In this document: one piece after another, positions 32,782 through 45,271 of the stretch
How the letters are laid out: every line of letters starts with the position of its first letter
Numbering within the stretch: position 1 is the first letter of the stretch
From: Ischnura elegans
Taxonomy: Eukaryota > Arthropoda > Insecta > Odonata > Coenagrionidae
Assembly (NCBI RefSeq): GCF_921293095.1
Contig: NC_060251.1
Location: 98,752,566-98,816,565 of the forward strand
Length of the DNA stretch: 64,000 nucleotides
Direction: 5' to 3'
Translations under genes and position numbers: made by a program
The notes under the pieces: generated by a model
Told to the model about the DNA's origin: nothing
What the model saw: the letters and a program-made list of their open reading frames with translations, nothing else
The model's database searches: none

Positions 32782-33230
32782 AAACCGCCTTGTTGTTTGT
32801 TTAAATAAATAAATTCAAATTAACAATCGTAGTGAGGAGGTAATAATGGTAGTGAGGGACGCGGAAAGAAAAGCCAAGAGAGTTGTGTATTGAGAGAACC
32901 AAGAGATGACGTGTTCTTAAAAGATCGGGAGAAAAGCTAACATGGTGGTGTGTTGAGAGAGCTAAAAGAGAGACGTGTTCTAAAAAGATCGGCAGAAAGA
33001 AGAAAAGTACGCAAAGGAAAAGGATGCGCCTAAGAGAGAGAAAGATCGCGGAGGAAGAGATACGGCAGAACTCAAGTCAGTTCGTGTAAATCTTTCGACT
33101 TTTACCAAAGATTTCCGTGGCGGGAGTTCAGTTCTATGTATAAACTATTTTTGGTTGTGCATATTGGAACAGGAAGGGAAATCACGCGATGTATTTGTAT
33201 AATATTAGATTTTAAATGGGGCCCAATTAG
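32782..33230 (+). repeat. Direct repeat copy 1 (partner at 38141-38590)
   Basis: About 450 bp starting ACCGCCTTGTTGTTTGTTTA and ending near AAATGGGGCCCAATTAG matches 38141-38590 in the same orientation with scattered substitutions. The middle is purine-rich (AGAAAGAAGAAAAG, AAGATCGCGGAGGAAGAGAT). The spacing of 5.36 kb invites an LTR reading, but the DNA between has no gag or pol. Confidence 0.8.
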
Positions 33231-33510
33231 TCTTCTTTACGACATTTTGAATATAATTCGTAAAAAGTGATTTTGGTGCATGTTATTTCTTAATTAAGTG
33301 TATTTCTGTACCCCAGGGTAACACAAAATAAGAAGTGGAAGGCGAGTTTCGTTACAATATATAAGAGGTTAAATTTATAGTTAAATATCGCACCCCCAAA
33401 AAATGTAACGTGCACATTTTATTACATAGTTTCAATATGGGTAGGTGACACTTTTATTTATATTAATTGTATAAACGGAGGGAACGTAGCGTCTGTTATT
33501 ACCGATTATA

Positions 33511-33962
33511 CAGGGTGTCCCATTTATCTTGACCACCTAAAGACTCATTCAAAAATAGCACAGTGGACCATTAACATAAAGACAGTGTTATGAAAAATGA
33601 CTGACTCACTAGCGCTGAGTGCAGGTACGCGGGTATTGGAACTACTCCACTTGCTGACGTAGACACTGAACAAATGAAAACATAGTAAAATACACACCCA
33701 AGAACCCTACATATATAGGGTTCTTGTACACACCAGTCATTCAGTCTACCATCGTCCATTGAATTGCCGAGTAAAAAATATAGGGTGCCATTTAAAAAAG
33801 ACAAACCGCTGTTCATATCTTTGTAAATAACAAAGCTACAAGGAAGGCAGTCACGCAGATTAATGTCCCCCTGACGGCTAATGAACATTTGCTTGACACA
33901 TTTTTGAAATTGCACCTGGACAAAAAGTTATTTCGAGTGGTCAAGATAATTGGGACATCCTG
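33511..33962. mobile_element. Tc1/mariner-like MITE, 452 bp
   Basis: The left end CAGGGTGTCCCATTTATCTT and the complement of AAGATAATTGGGACATCCTG are TIRs of about 26 bp, flanked by TA at 33509-33510 and 33963-33964. No transposase remains; the ORF on the minus strand has no recognisable domain. Confidence 0.75.
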
Positions 33963-33993
33963 TATTCGGCGTATCCCGAAGGGGTATGCGTAC

Positions 33994-34050
33994 CACCGGT
34001 TGGAAGCCGCTTAAAAATAAGCACGCCACTCCGATTTTAATCGCATTTAA
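33994..34050 (+). repeat. 57-bp direct repeat, copy 1
   Basis: Starts CACCGGTTGGAAGCCGCTTA and recurs at 34639-34695 with a single visible difference, bracketing about 590 bp. Just after it, GACAAACCGCTGTTCATAT (from 34055) echoes the same words at 33803 within the neighbouring MITE. Confidence 0.75.
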
Positions 34051-34638
34051 AGAGGACAAACCGCTGTTCATATACTGTTCGCTGCTGTGGAGCCGGACCG
34101 CGACGCGCGGTCGAAAATTCGAATTTTCTCTCAGGGCCGCAAACTTTTTCCCAAACCTTTTGCAGACAAACGTTTACATATGTTTTCTTAGTATTATTAC
34201 GAAATATCTCGACATACAAATTTCTTATAAAAAAGATAATGACTGCTGTAAGTGAAATTTTGCTTGAAAAAAGATTCCGCCATTTTGATTCATTACAGCA
34301 CACAAATATCAACAAAAATGTCTGAAACTTATGCAAAGTACAGACAAGAAACTATAATGACAGATGAACAGGTTAAAAATTTCATAAAAATCCATCCACT
34401 GCTCTACCATCTGCGTAACTTTTTACATTTTCGAAGAAAAATGATAAATGGCGTGTTTTTCGAAATTTCGTCACGTTTCAGCCTCCGTAACTCCGTAACG
34501 GCTGAGACTTAATAAAAATGACTTGCTATTTCAAAATTAGCAACTATTTCCCCGTATTTGTGCCACATTTCAATCGTCTACCTCAAAAAAAGCCATTTCG
34601 GACTTTTGTCCGGCGTTTTTCGATTTCCGACCACTCTG

Positions 34639-34695
34639 CACCGGTTGGAAGCCGCTTAAAAATAAGCACGCCACTCCGATTTTTATCGCATTTAA
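34639..34695 (+). repeat. 57-bp direct repeat, copy 2
   Basis: Near-identical to 33994-34050. The pair could be the ends of a terminal-direct-repeat unit (about 700 bp, 33994-34695) or a local duplication. The DNA between is AT-rich with no gene. Confidence 0.75.
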
Positions 34696-34966
34696 GTTAA
34701 TAATCCTGACGGGTTTGTTCTGGTAACCGTAATGTTCATCCAGGAAATGAGATAAAATATTCCTGAAAGCAAATTCTCAGCAAGAATTAAATGCTATTTT
34801 TCTGCCAAAAAGATCATAATAGCCAATACTTTTGCGTTTTTTAGTGCCTTTTGTGAAACTGACTAATAATCATCGATTTTTCTCTTCCTACCGTTGGATC
34901 GCGAGGGTCACACGAAGCTGCTAGACCCTTTATTTGACTCCTTATGAGTCTTTAGGTCCTCTTTGG

Positions 34967-35271
34967 TAGGGGCACAGCCAGGAATTTAGGCTGGGGGAGG
35001 TTTAGGTGTAACTAATACCGTGGTGTGTGGGGTTTGGTATACCCACCAGGATAAGCGGTAGGTGCGAGATTAGTAAATTGCGGAATGATAATGTAAATGG
35101 TTCAAAATGGTGAGTTATACGGCTTTCTGATGGATATTTTATTAATCCTTACGCTATTCTATTAGTAATATCAATCTAATCAAGTAAAATGGATTAAACT
35201 TAAAAATTTCTCTGAGCTCTGGGGGGGGGGGGTTTATCCCCCAACCCCCCCCCCCCCTCGCTGCGCCACTG
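34967..35271. mobile_element. hAT MITE copy 2, perfect 8-bp duplication
   Basis: Same family as 31449-31744: shared interior words ACCCACCAGGATAAGCG, TAGGTGCGAGATTA and ATTTCTCTGAGCTCTGG. The ends are TAGGGGCACAGCCAGG and CCTCGCTGCGCCACTG. CTCTTTGG is duplicated exactly at 34959-34966 and 35272-35279. Long G and C homopolymers sit near the right end. Confidence 0.85.
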
Positions 35272-35279
35272 CTCTTTGG

Positions 35280-38140
35280 GAAAAGCTCATACAAACCAGC
35301 TGCGGCGACTCCGGCAACGGTAGATTATGTGTGGAGGAATGGGGTTCAACCTTTGACCCTGGAGTTCGCGGCCACGGCGGATTACGTCCGGGGGCAGTGG
35401 CTTAACCTGGAATATTCTGGGGGGGGGGGGGGGGGATGGAGGGGCACGGCAGGGAAACACCCCAGCCCCAGGCAACAGAGGTTCCGGGAAAACTTTTGAA
35501 AAATGGCATACCTGGATATTCATTTTACATAATTTTGGCACTTAAATTTTAACTTTAAGCAGATGCTGTTATTATATATCAAAACTGGTAGTTATATGTC
35601 AAAACTAGAAGATGCTTTTAAATAATATTTTATTTATCTGAGAATTTGGGGGGGGATCCATCCCCTCACCCCCCCCCCCCCCATTCTCACCGCGGCGGAG
35701 ACTTACCTAATTCATTTTTCAGTTGTATTTTCTTTCTCCTCGTGAATTCCTAAATTTACACCATTTGTTCGGAAATAATTCTATGAACTATTTTCGCGTT
35801 TGATATTTAACCATACAAAAACTAAATTAGTCAGCATGAAACAATTAAAAACGACCAAGTAGAGATAAAAAGATAATTTTAGGAGCAGATTACTCACATA
35901 AAATTGTAGAAGTATTAATTCAATTTATGAATCTAATATTATTCAATTGTTCTCATATACATTGAATGTGATTTCATTTACAATAGCCACCCATTTTGAA
36001 AAGTTTCAGTTTCGTGCACTTGGACTGACAGTTTATTCTGCCTAAGTAAGATTTATGCGATGATACTGATAGTAATTTTGTTGCAATCATTTTCTAATAA
36101 TACATGTAGCAAATATTATATCTACAAGTATGAAGCTAAATTGATTTTGTAGCGTTATTGTTCAAATATACTTTAAGAGTTCTATATTTATACTTATCAA
36201 GTTATTATTTCTCACAGTTTCATGTAAATAAAGTACATATTAGAAGAAATATAAATTGAATGTAACAAGATCTACACTTAAAAAATTAAAGAATAACACT
36301 TTCCCAAGGGTGCTAGTTAAAAAAATAGGTAACATGTTATACATAAACATAAGTAATATGCTATTCTTATTTCTTATCGTCACAAATGACTCTGGCAATT
36401 AATGAAAGTGTTATATAAGGTGTATAATAAAATTTTATCGCGAATGAAAAGTATACAACAATTATATGAAATTAATTTTTTCCACGAGACCAAAAAAAAA
36501 AAAAGATTTTGACAAATATTTATATACCCCTTACATATTCACAAGGAAGATATTAAAAATTAAAAATTTTCGTATAAAAGAATTTTATTGATAAAAAATG
36601 GAAAACATAAAAAATACAAATTGAAAAAATACAAATTGAATTAGTTTTGGCAGGTGCAGAAAATATAAATAACACGTAATTTTTGATTAGATTATTTATT
36701 TCTAATAATAGTCTATGAATTCAGTACATAAGTATTCCAGTACAATTAAGCTACATGGTTGAAAATTACTGTAATTAACAAGATGCACAATTAAATAGAA
36801 AAGTTAGTATGCAATAATTCTGGTTTTCGTACGTAATATCATGAAGTAAAATATTTTTATTTTGATTTCTCATCGCAGCACATGAAATAAGAAAATAATT
36901 TTAAAAGAATATTGGTTCATCATTAAATGCCATTGCAAAGATCGAGGTGTACACTAAATATTAAATTATAGCAAATGGAATACATATTCTATAACTTAAC
37001 CGATCGCAATGACGATGAGCTCGCCTATAGAGTAGGTTTCAGATGTATCGTGAGAAAAGCTCCCAAAATTTATTAAAGACTCTGTTTGGAAACTATTCAC
37101 ACTTTTTAATGCTACTTTAGGAAGGCTTTCATTACAAAAGTAACTTATTAACACCTGAATACGTTGTGTTTATTATATTGATCGAAGTGCGATTGACCGA
37201 TTCTTTCTGCAGAATAGGAAGTGGCTTCGGGGTTTTTGAGTCACAAGATGGTAGATTGTGTTGGAAGTTCATCTATATTATCGCTACTAAATTGAAACAT
37301 TAATAGTCTGGCTTCCTCAGAGCTTCCTGTCGCCCTCCAGGCAAGGTATTTTTAAGTTGAAAGTATCATCGACAGCTTCGAGGTGGAAATAAGTTCACCA
37401 TAAGACTCTCTACCGGACTGCCAAAAGAATACACATTCCGCATGAGTATACGCTTTCGCCAATATTATACGCAAGTCTCACTTTGTTACGAACTATAAAA
37501 CATTTCAGATGCACATCAGCTACATTTCCATTTCTCGGCATCGACTTTCGGCGCCGACGAAGTCTACAGTTTCGCTAAAATACCCTGTTATCATGATGGA
37601 ATCAGTAACAGGGAGCTTGCAAGGATCAGCCTAAGAATAACCATATTCCTTCATCTTTAAGCAATCTATCGCTTTCAATGGAGGAGAAATAGATCAAATA
37701 ATAGACCTGAAGTCACATTGAACAACTCCGATACGTCTGCACTTCAATAAATGAATCATAACCACGCCGTCGCTTGTATTCAAGTATGCAACCTCTACTA
37801 TGGCCGTGCCGCCGTGCCTCCTCGTACTGAACTATGACGTCATTTTTCTACCAGCCAATCATCGGGCGTTTTCGCTTCTCACTTGCATTTGAAAATTCTC
37901 GTGAACTTTGATGCATTAAATATCGCAAACCACGCCATAAAATAATAAAAAAACTTTCACCGAGTTATGCAAACATATATTTTTATATAATTTTGGGGCT
38001 ATTGATTATATCTGAAATATATGCAAGTTCCCTATTATGAGTCTTATGAGATGAGATCTTAAACTCGGTGGAGGTGTAGAAGCCATGGTCGTCCAAGTTG
38101 TAACCTTTTACCATCGAAAAGATGAATGAAACTGTCAACA
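35280..38140. other. Intergenic, AT-rich; G/C homopolymers at its left edge
   Basis: GGGGGG runs at 35419-35434 and paired G- and C-runs at 35648-35683 resemble the edges of the hAT MITE family, but no TIR pair or duplication was found. From about 35700 to 37500 the DNA is very AT-rich with no supported feature. A mild rise in GC occurs near 37500-37900. Confidence 0.4.
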
Positions 38141-38590
38141 GACCGCCATGTTGTTTGTTTAAATAAATAAATTAAAATTAACAATCGTAGTGAGGAGGCA
38201 ATAATGATAGTGAGGGACGCGGAAAGAAAAACTAACGGAGACGTGTATTGAGAGAGCTAAGAGATAGGCGTGTTCTAAAAAGACCGGGAGAAAAGCGAAC
38301 ATAGCGGTGTATTGAGACAACTAAAAGAGAGACGTGTTCTAAAATGATCGACAGAAAGAAGAAAAGGACGCAAAGAAAAAGAATGCGCCTACGAGAGAGA
38401 AAGATCGCGGAGGAAGAGATACGGCAGAACTCAAGTCAGATCGTATAAATCTTTCGCCTTTTACCAAAGATTTCCGTGGCGGGAATTCAGTTGCATGCAT
38501 AGACAATTTTTGATTGTGCCCAATGGAACAGAAAGGGAAACTATGCAATATATTTGTATAATATCAGATTGTAAATTGGGCTCAATTGCA
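38141..38590 (+). repeat. Direct repeat copy 2 (partner at 32782-33230)
   Basis: Starts ACCGCCATGTTGTTTGTTTA and ends near AATTGGGCTCAATTGC. Same orientation and length as copy 1. It abuts a dispersed-repeat copy at 38594, whose left part seems to have been cut off here. Confidence 0.8.
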
Positions 38591-38593
38591 TTC

Positions 38594-39035
38594 CAAGGCT
38601 TTGATTGCGATTCGTTACCCACCATTACTATATCCATAGTATATAAAATTATTTGGTTTTAGAAATACCGGTTTAGACGAATGGCAATGGTCAATTTTAA
38701 CCTCATTTGAAAAAGGCCAGATTGACGCCCATGCGATGCCACTCCACGTGACATCATAGGGACCCAGATGATGACCCGAGTAGATAGGAGTTTTACGTCG
38801 TCCGAGATTACCATAATGCATGCATGAGGCACAGAGCTCAGGGAAATATCTCTTAATAATCACCTATTAAAATTGCCTATGGTTGGAAAGTTTCCTTCTT
38901 TTGAAGGGGTATTAACAATCATTATTTAAGCCAAGCGCTACCTGCTAGCACCCTGTGTCGCAGCGGCCTACTTGTCCTCCTCCGAAGGTCACCTCACACG
39001 GTGGCAGCGGGAACCAGAATGACATCACACGGGCT
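38594..39035 (-). repeat. Dispersed repeat family, copy A
   Basis: Contains ATTGCGATTCGTTACCCACC, ACCGGTTTAGACGAATGG, CCAGATTGACGCCCATGCGA and AAGCGCTACCTGCTAGCA. It is the reverse complement of copy B (about 45520-45905) across some 380 bp; its far end also matches copy C (63476-63700). No ORF and no clear terminal repeats, so class unknown. Confidence 0.7.
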
Positions 39036-39394
39036 TTTCCCAGCATTCATGCTTAGCCGTCGCGTTTTCGCGCGCTTAAAAATGCACACTTTTCATTTAA
39101 TCGCGAAAATAGATATCGAAAATAAAAATCTAAAAGTGTGAAATACTTACTCCAGGATTAATAGTCTTTCGATTTAGACTATAAAAAATAATAGGAAACA
39201 ACCCTATTGTCTGAAAAATTAATGTCAAAATGAGGTAGATAGAGTGATCGTATTGCCAATAATAATTGCTCAAAGCTCACGTACTTTGAGCCACAAGGTA
39301 AAAATTTTAACATTGCCGTAATCCGAATTTTTTTTGTCATTTTGACTTACAAGGAGAGACCACGAACCTTGCTCCGCCTTTTTCAATGCCGTTG

Positions 39395-39688
39395 AATGGG
39401 TTAGGGGTACTCCGGTAATTAACCTCAATTCAATAAAGTAAACGAAAGTAAATTCGACCACGTTTATTGCGATGGTAAGCGATACACTTGCTCAATGTCT
39501 CTCACGCGCGATGGTCCTTCTCCGTTGCCCTTCCGTCAGCGTCTCTCTCTCTTTCGCGGTGCCTTCCTGGCGCTAGGTTCCGCGTACCCTGGTGGCGGCA
39601 GCAGGAACATCAGGGTCCCAGAGCAACGACCTCAGCCAGGTGGCTGTCGCTTGTGACGGCGCTTGAAATTAAGAGCACCACCACATCA
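39395..39688 (-). repeat. 3' LTR of the Ty3/gypsy element
   Basis: Read on the minus strand, a purine tract (CTGGGGGG) is followed by TGATGTGGTGGTGC, the expected polypurine tract and TG start of a 3' LTR. AATAAA (on the minus strand, in CGCAATAAACG) lies near the far end. The outer boundary near 39395 (ACCCCTAACCCA) is approximate. I found no matching 5' LTR beyond 43.4 kb. Confidence 0.5.
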
Positions 39689-39704
39689 CCCCCCAGGCAG
39701 TGAG

Positions 39705-42700
39705 TTACCCTAGCGTGGAGAGAAAAAAAGGGAAAAGAAAGAAAAAGGCAGAAAATTTGGCAAATATGTGGAGGAAAAAAAATCGGAAAAGGTTAGAGTT
39801 GGTAGTCCAACAGATGCTGAGGGAAACGGACGCGCCTCTTAGGGCGGCCGCTAGGCAGTGTATGTTGTGCCCCTTGAGCTGCAGGTGTAATAGTTGGGCC
39901 ATCAGCTGGTGGGATGCTAGTAGATGGCAACACATGGGCTGATGGCTGCCTCCTTGTGGTCGGGATGAGGATTTCGCACGTCTTCTCAGGGATGACTGGC
40001 TTCTCAGAGATGATGTAGGCAGGTTACAGGCGGTCAATGGCAATGTTAGCATCACGGTTTGGCAAACGTACTTTGTAGCTTTTACCATCCCGCTGTAGGA
40101 CCTTGTACGAGCCATTGCAAGGGGCCTGGAGGGCACCATGACTTGCATCATGACGCACAAAAACGTGTGACGTTGATGGCAGGTCCTTAAAGATAAAGGC
40201 ATGCCGTGTGCCATGGCGTGCTGCTGGTCGAGGACTCAGGCCTCGGAACTCGCCGGGGAGGCGTAGTGGCTCGCCATATACGAGCTCCGCTGGGGTGGCT
40301 TGAATATCCTCCTTCAGCGAAGAGTCAAAGAGTATCGCCGGCAGTACATCCACCCACTGCTGCGTGTTGTGGCAGCAGATGGCAGATTTTAATTGGCGGT
40401 GGAAGGGCTCCACCATCCCGTTTGCTGCCGGATGATATGCCGATGTCCTCAAGTGGACTGCACCTGCTATATTGGAGAGCTGGTGGAAAAGAGCACTCTC
40501 AAATGGCCTACCTTGGTCCGTGGTGATTTGCTGAGGCATGCCGAAGCGTGAAAACCAATCTCTAAGGAAGGCACGTGCCACGGTTTCGGCGGAGATGTCC
40601 TCCACAGGAATGGCCTCAGGCCAACTAGTAAAGCGGTCTGCACATGTGAGGCAGTAGCGAGAACCACGGCATATGGGGAGGGTACCAATTTGATCAATAT
40701 GGACATGTTCAAATCTCCTTCCTGGCAGAGTAAAATCAGAAAGGGGTGAGGAGACGTGCCGTGTTATTTTGGATCGCTGGCAGGGGATGCACGAACGAGC
40801 CCACTGACGGCAATCTTTGTTTATTGATGGCCACACAAAACGAAATGTCACTAATTTGGTGGTGGCTCTCACTCCAGAGTGTGCAAGATTATGGATAGAA
40901 TTGAATGCTTGGCGACGGAAAGCTGACGTGACATATGGTCGAACGTTTGAGGTCAATGTATCACCCATTGACTGCACACTGCACCCGGGGATTGGCACTT
41001 TCTTCAGGATTAATGATGACTGGGAGTTGAGAAGGGAGGCCAGTTCCTCGTCCGTCTCCTGGGAACGGCCTAGTGCTTCGAAATCAATGGCATGAGTGAC
41101 TTCTTCAACTCGGGACAAGGCGTCCGCAACGACATTATCGGCCCCTGCTTCGTGACGGATATCCGTTGAAAATTGGCCTATCAAGTCAAGGTAGCGGAAT
41201 TGCCGGGGTGAGCACTTATCAGACTTTTGGTGGAATGCATACATTAAGGGCTTGTGGTCAGTGAATATCGTGAAAGTTCGGCCTTTTAACATGTGTTTGA
41301 AGTAGCGAACTCCACGGTAAATGGCTACTAGCTCGCTATCATATGGGCTATAATTCTTCTCTGCGGTAATGAGTTTTTTTTTAAAGAAACCCAATGGTTT
41401 CCAGCCGGTGACGTTTGTTGTTGGAGAACTGCCCCCGGGGTAAATCCGAGGCGTCGGTGAAAAGGCCCAGGGGGAGGGAGGGAACAGGGTGGGCGAGGAG
41501 GGCAAAGTTGGAGAGAGCGTCTTTGCAATTTTGGAACGAGAGGCGCAATTCAGGCGTCCATGTAATCTCGTCATTGCCTCGCACTCCACCACGCAATAAA
41601 TCATTAGGTGGCGCCTGTAATGACGCCGTGTTGGGTGGAAAACGTCTGCAAAAGTTGACCATACCCAAACATTGGTGTAATTGCTTAATTATAACAGGCT
41701 CCGGAAATTCTTGGATGGCACTAACCTTGTCCTTTAATGGCTTTGTGCCGTCAACACTGACACTATAACCTAAAAATGTCACTTGAGATACACCAAAAAC
41801 ACACTTAGAAGGATTAATAACAACACCGTAATCACTAAGCTTAAGGAAAAGATCGCTTAGGTGGCGCTCGTGCTCATCCTCGTCTTTAGATGGGATCAAA
41901 ATGTCGTCCAGGTAGGCGTAAGAGAAATCGAGGCCTCTGAGCACCTCGTCAATGAATCTCTGAAAAGTCTGCGCTGCATTGCGGAGTCCATATGACATGA
42001 AAGGAAATTCAAAAAGTCCAAAAGGTGTGGTAATGGCGTTTTTGGGGATGTCTTTCCGGTTCACGGGAATTTGATTATGTACCCTAACTAAGTCTATTGT
42101 GGAAAAAAACTCGGGCACCACTCAGGGAAGAGGAAAAGTCCTCTATGTGGGTAGCAATCTGGTACTGTGCGCGCGTTCAAAGCGCGGTATTCACCGCAGG
42201 GGCGCCACTCGTTGCCTTTTTTCGGTACGAGGTGGAGAGTCGACAAACAGCTGCTGTCCGAACGGCTGGCGGTACCCATCCGCACCATTAACTCGAACTC
42301 CCTCTTCGCTGCGTCGAGCTTATCCGTGGCCAAGCGTCGAGGTTAACAGGATACGGGTTGGCCGGGGGTGGTGCGTATGAAGTGCACGGTGGAGTGCTTT
42401 GTCTTCCCGGGGGTTCCTGCCGGGCGAGTAATCTCAGGGAAACGGGACAAAAGGGTGTGGTAACGGGACTCACCCACAACCGCTTTTATTTGGTCCCCTG
42501 AGTGAACGCCGATGCTACCGATGGCATGCAGTGAGGCGGTGCCATCGATAAGTTTGGCGTTTCTCAGATCCACTAAAAGTCCAAAATGTGTTAAAAAGTC
42601 TAAGCCAATGATTGGCTTCGATGCGTCGGCAACCGCAAAACACCAAGTGAAGTCTCCACGGAGGTTGAAGTTTAAATTTAGAGTTTCCCAGCCATAAGTG

Positions 42701-43390
42701 CTAATGATAGAGTCATTCGCGGCGAACAGTTGGTAATCCGTCCGCGCCCGTGGTCCTATAATATATGAGCGCGGATAAAGAAATAGATCCGCTCCACCAG
42801 GAATTGCACCTTGGTGCACACGTCGGTCATGAAAAGGCGGCTGGAGGAAGGTCAAAGGTCGGCAGCCGCACTTACAAACTGCCCGGGGTCGTGTGCATCG
42901 TGTGCCGCTAAGATAGCATGCAAATCGCTCGGTAGCCTTGAAAACCACAGCGATCTTAGAAAATCGTCCGTGACAAAATTACCCGCCAAATCCCTTAAAT
43001 GTTTAAAAAAATGGTGATGGTTTCCTATCTCCAATCTCTACATGTTCCAAAAGTAGTTTAAATTTATGCTCCTGTGACGCAGAGAGTCTTTTAATTAATT
43101 CGCCCTTTAATGTGATATACTTATCTGTGGCAGGAGGGTACGATATAATGTCTTTTACCTCCTGTACGTAGCGGTGATCGAGTTGAGAGACCACAAACCA
43201 AACTTTTGTCTCGTCCTCCTTGACGCCAGCAAGATAAAATTGTCCCTCGAGCTGAGAAAACGAGAGAGAAGGCTCCTCCGGCCAAAATGGTGGCGCTCGG
43301 ACAGAGCCATCTTCAGAAACACAATACATATATTGCACAGAAAATAATGAGAACTATTTACACACGCATTTATATAAAACAGGATCACAA
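39705..43390 (-). pseudogene. Ty3/gypsy retrotransposon gag-pol, decayed
   Basis: Minus-strand order: gag (43338-42852; PPFWPEEPSLSFSQLEGQFY), protease region (42948-42343; PGGADLFLYP where D-S/T-GA is expected, then IIGLDFLTHFGLLVD), RT (42333-41381; [43 protein letters not shown]), RNase H (LFTDASD, then FTIFTDHKPLMYAF), HHCC zinc finger (H...HSG...CIPCQR), integrase D-D-E (HVHIDQIG, ITTDQGRPFES, HPAANGMVEPFHRQL) and a short tail ending PKRRVRFPQHLLDYQL. RT and integrase catalytic residues survive, but at least four frameshifts (near 42950, 42335, 42110 and 41400) and the altered protease site make it inactive. Flanking repeats A (38.6 kb) and B (45.5 kb) point in opposite directions. Confidence 0.9.
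40024..41370 (-). pseudogene. Longest intact pol piece: RNase H end plus integrase
   Basis: An uninterrupted frame of about 450 codons running from ITAEKNYSPYDSELVAIYRG (RNase H) through the zinc finger and the DDE core to NRDANIAIDRL, then a stop at 40024. A further tail is readable in another frame to about 39795. The first ~75 codons of the longer ORF (41604-41380) are out of frame with RNase H and are not part of the protein. This is the best-preserved part of the element. Confidence 0.85.
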
Positions 43391-43470
43391 CAATAAAAAA
43401 TTATGTAAGATTTCACTTTTTCCCGGCGTATGATGGCGGTGAATTCTTTTTCGGCGGACGATTTTATATA

Positions 43471-45271
43471 ACCGTGTGGTGTGCATGTGAGAATCCTATT
43501 GCATGCGTCGTTTTAGTGATTGATCACCCCCTGCCAAACACACCAGTGGTAGCTGTCAGAGTATTATGTTGACGTAGATCCAATCCAACAGCCATCATCA
43601 TCTTTCATATCGTCCATTATGGGGGACTTTACGCTCCTCCTTGCACTTAAACACGAAACTATTCCATAGGTTTGAAGATTCCTTTAAAAATGTATCAATG
43701 TTTTTGGTTGGTGCAACCCATTTCTTTGGCTTATTCCCATATTTTACCTAAATTACAATCTAATGGTTTCGGAAAATCACTCATTTTTTCAGCTGTCTGC
43801 GGCATTATCGGGAGAGAAGCGCTTCTCCAAAGTTAGCCCGCCTTCCTTGCCAGCAGTGTGTGTTTTCACTTAAACAGACCATAGGCTACTCGAATACGTT
43901 CTCGGATTTATAAATATCTCGTAGAAGTTACAAAAATATGTACTTCATATCTTCCCTGAATGTTGGAGTGAAGTCGATTCGGTCAACTTCCACCCCCGAC
44001 AAGGTCATTGCGTGAATTTCCTCAGTGCATTCCATTCTCCAGTGAGTGTTTGTTTGCGCTTTTATTTAATTTAATGCATAGGCAAGGCAAGGGCCATCAC
44101 TATGATCATCGACTTTATGGTCGCCATATTAAATTCCGATGCTATTTATAGTCAATAAGAGTATTTTAAGAAATGAAATTTCGTAAAAATTCACAAAACA
44201 ACATATGTATTGTGCGTATGGCTCCAAATCATATGCACCCGGGCCGATTTTTAGTAGCCGACGCTTTTTGACTTTCACTTGCTTTTGCAACGCAGAGCCG
44301 TGAAGGGCAAAATTTGCTGGCGGGGCGGGAGCTCTCGTGGCGTCGACGCAACGCAGAGCTGTGAAGGCACCCACGGGATTAATATTTCGGTCTTTGTGGC
44401 GGGATGTTTCCTCTCTTTAGATTCATATTTGGATTCGCCGTTTGTGTGCCTCACTTATACAGGGCTCCGCAGCGAAGTAGCTCTATTCTGCGGGCGAAAG
44501 TTTCTGCAAAGTTCTTAGAGGGTTCGAATTGGAAGTAATAATCATACTTTTTGATTTTTTTAAACGAGGAAGTTTTGAAATCAAGTCGATAGATACAGAT
44601 GACTCAAGAAAAAAGTTGATACTGAATCTTTTAAACCAATGAAGCTATTATAATGACGTCTCTATCTACGTTAACACATTTATTTCTAGACAGATTCATT
44701 CACGGAGAGGACAAAAGCAGGGAAGATGGTCGTTTCTTCGTGTCCTTTCGGCTAATTTCGCTCAAATATCCGCTGATTACAATTCCTACTCAAAGTAACT
44801 ACGATTCTTGCTAAATAACCGGATTAACTCGCGGTTGAAATCGTTTTGATAACCCTATAGCAAGTGAGCTAATTTTAATTCGTTCGAAAGTCATAGTTTT
44901 CAAAGTCCTGGTCTAAGGACCATGTTGAAATAAATTGGTATAATATGAACTCTTTCGCCCATAAGTAAAATAACGAATATCAATTATTATGCACGGATGT
45001 ACGAATGGATATCATCTGTTTCTTCAAATTTTGAGTTATCATACCGAAATATCACTATTTGGAAATTTATTTGCCTCGTCGCCACTGGCACTATAAGAAA
45101 AACACCACCGTACCCTTTTCTTCAACTCATGTAAAAGAGGTACCCGGATCATTCGATCCTACGATTGTATTTGTACATTTACATCAACATAATACCCTGT
45201 GAGCCACCTCTAGGGTGTTTGGCAGGGGGTGATCATCATTCAATTGGACTCCCACATGCACACCACACGGT
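43471..45271. mobile_element. Element with about 100-bp terminal inverted repeats, 1.8 kb
   Basis: The left arm (43471-43576) starts ACCGTGTGGTGTGCATGTGA and includes GATCACCCCCTGCCAAACAC. The right arm (45181-45271) is its complement, ending CACACCACACGGT. No obvious target duplication. The interior lacks a recognisable transposase; GCAACGCAGAGC(C/T)GTGAAGG occurs twice (44287 and 44349). Long TIRs fit several DNA transposon groups; class undecided. Confidence 0.6.

Noticed and set aside
32782-38590. Complete LTR retrotransposon
   Set aside because: Direct repeats fit by position, but no gag, pol, primer-binding site or TG...CA ends were found.
39705-40214. 169-codon minus-strand ORF next to the integrase
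   Set aside because: Overlaps the integrase C-terminus in another frame; the gypsy tail is read in a different frame, so most of this is a shadow.
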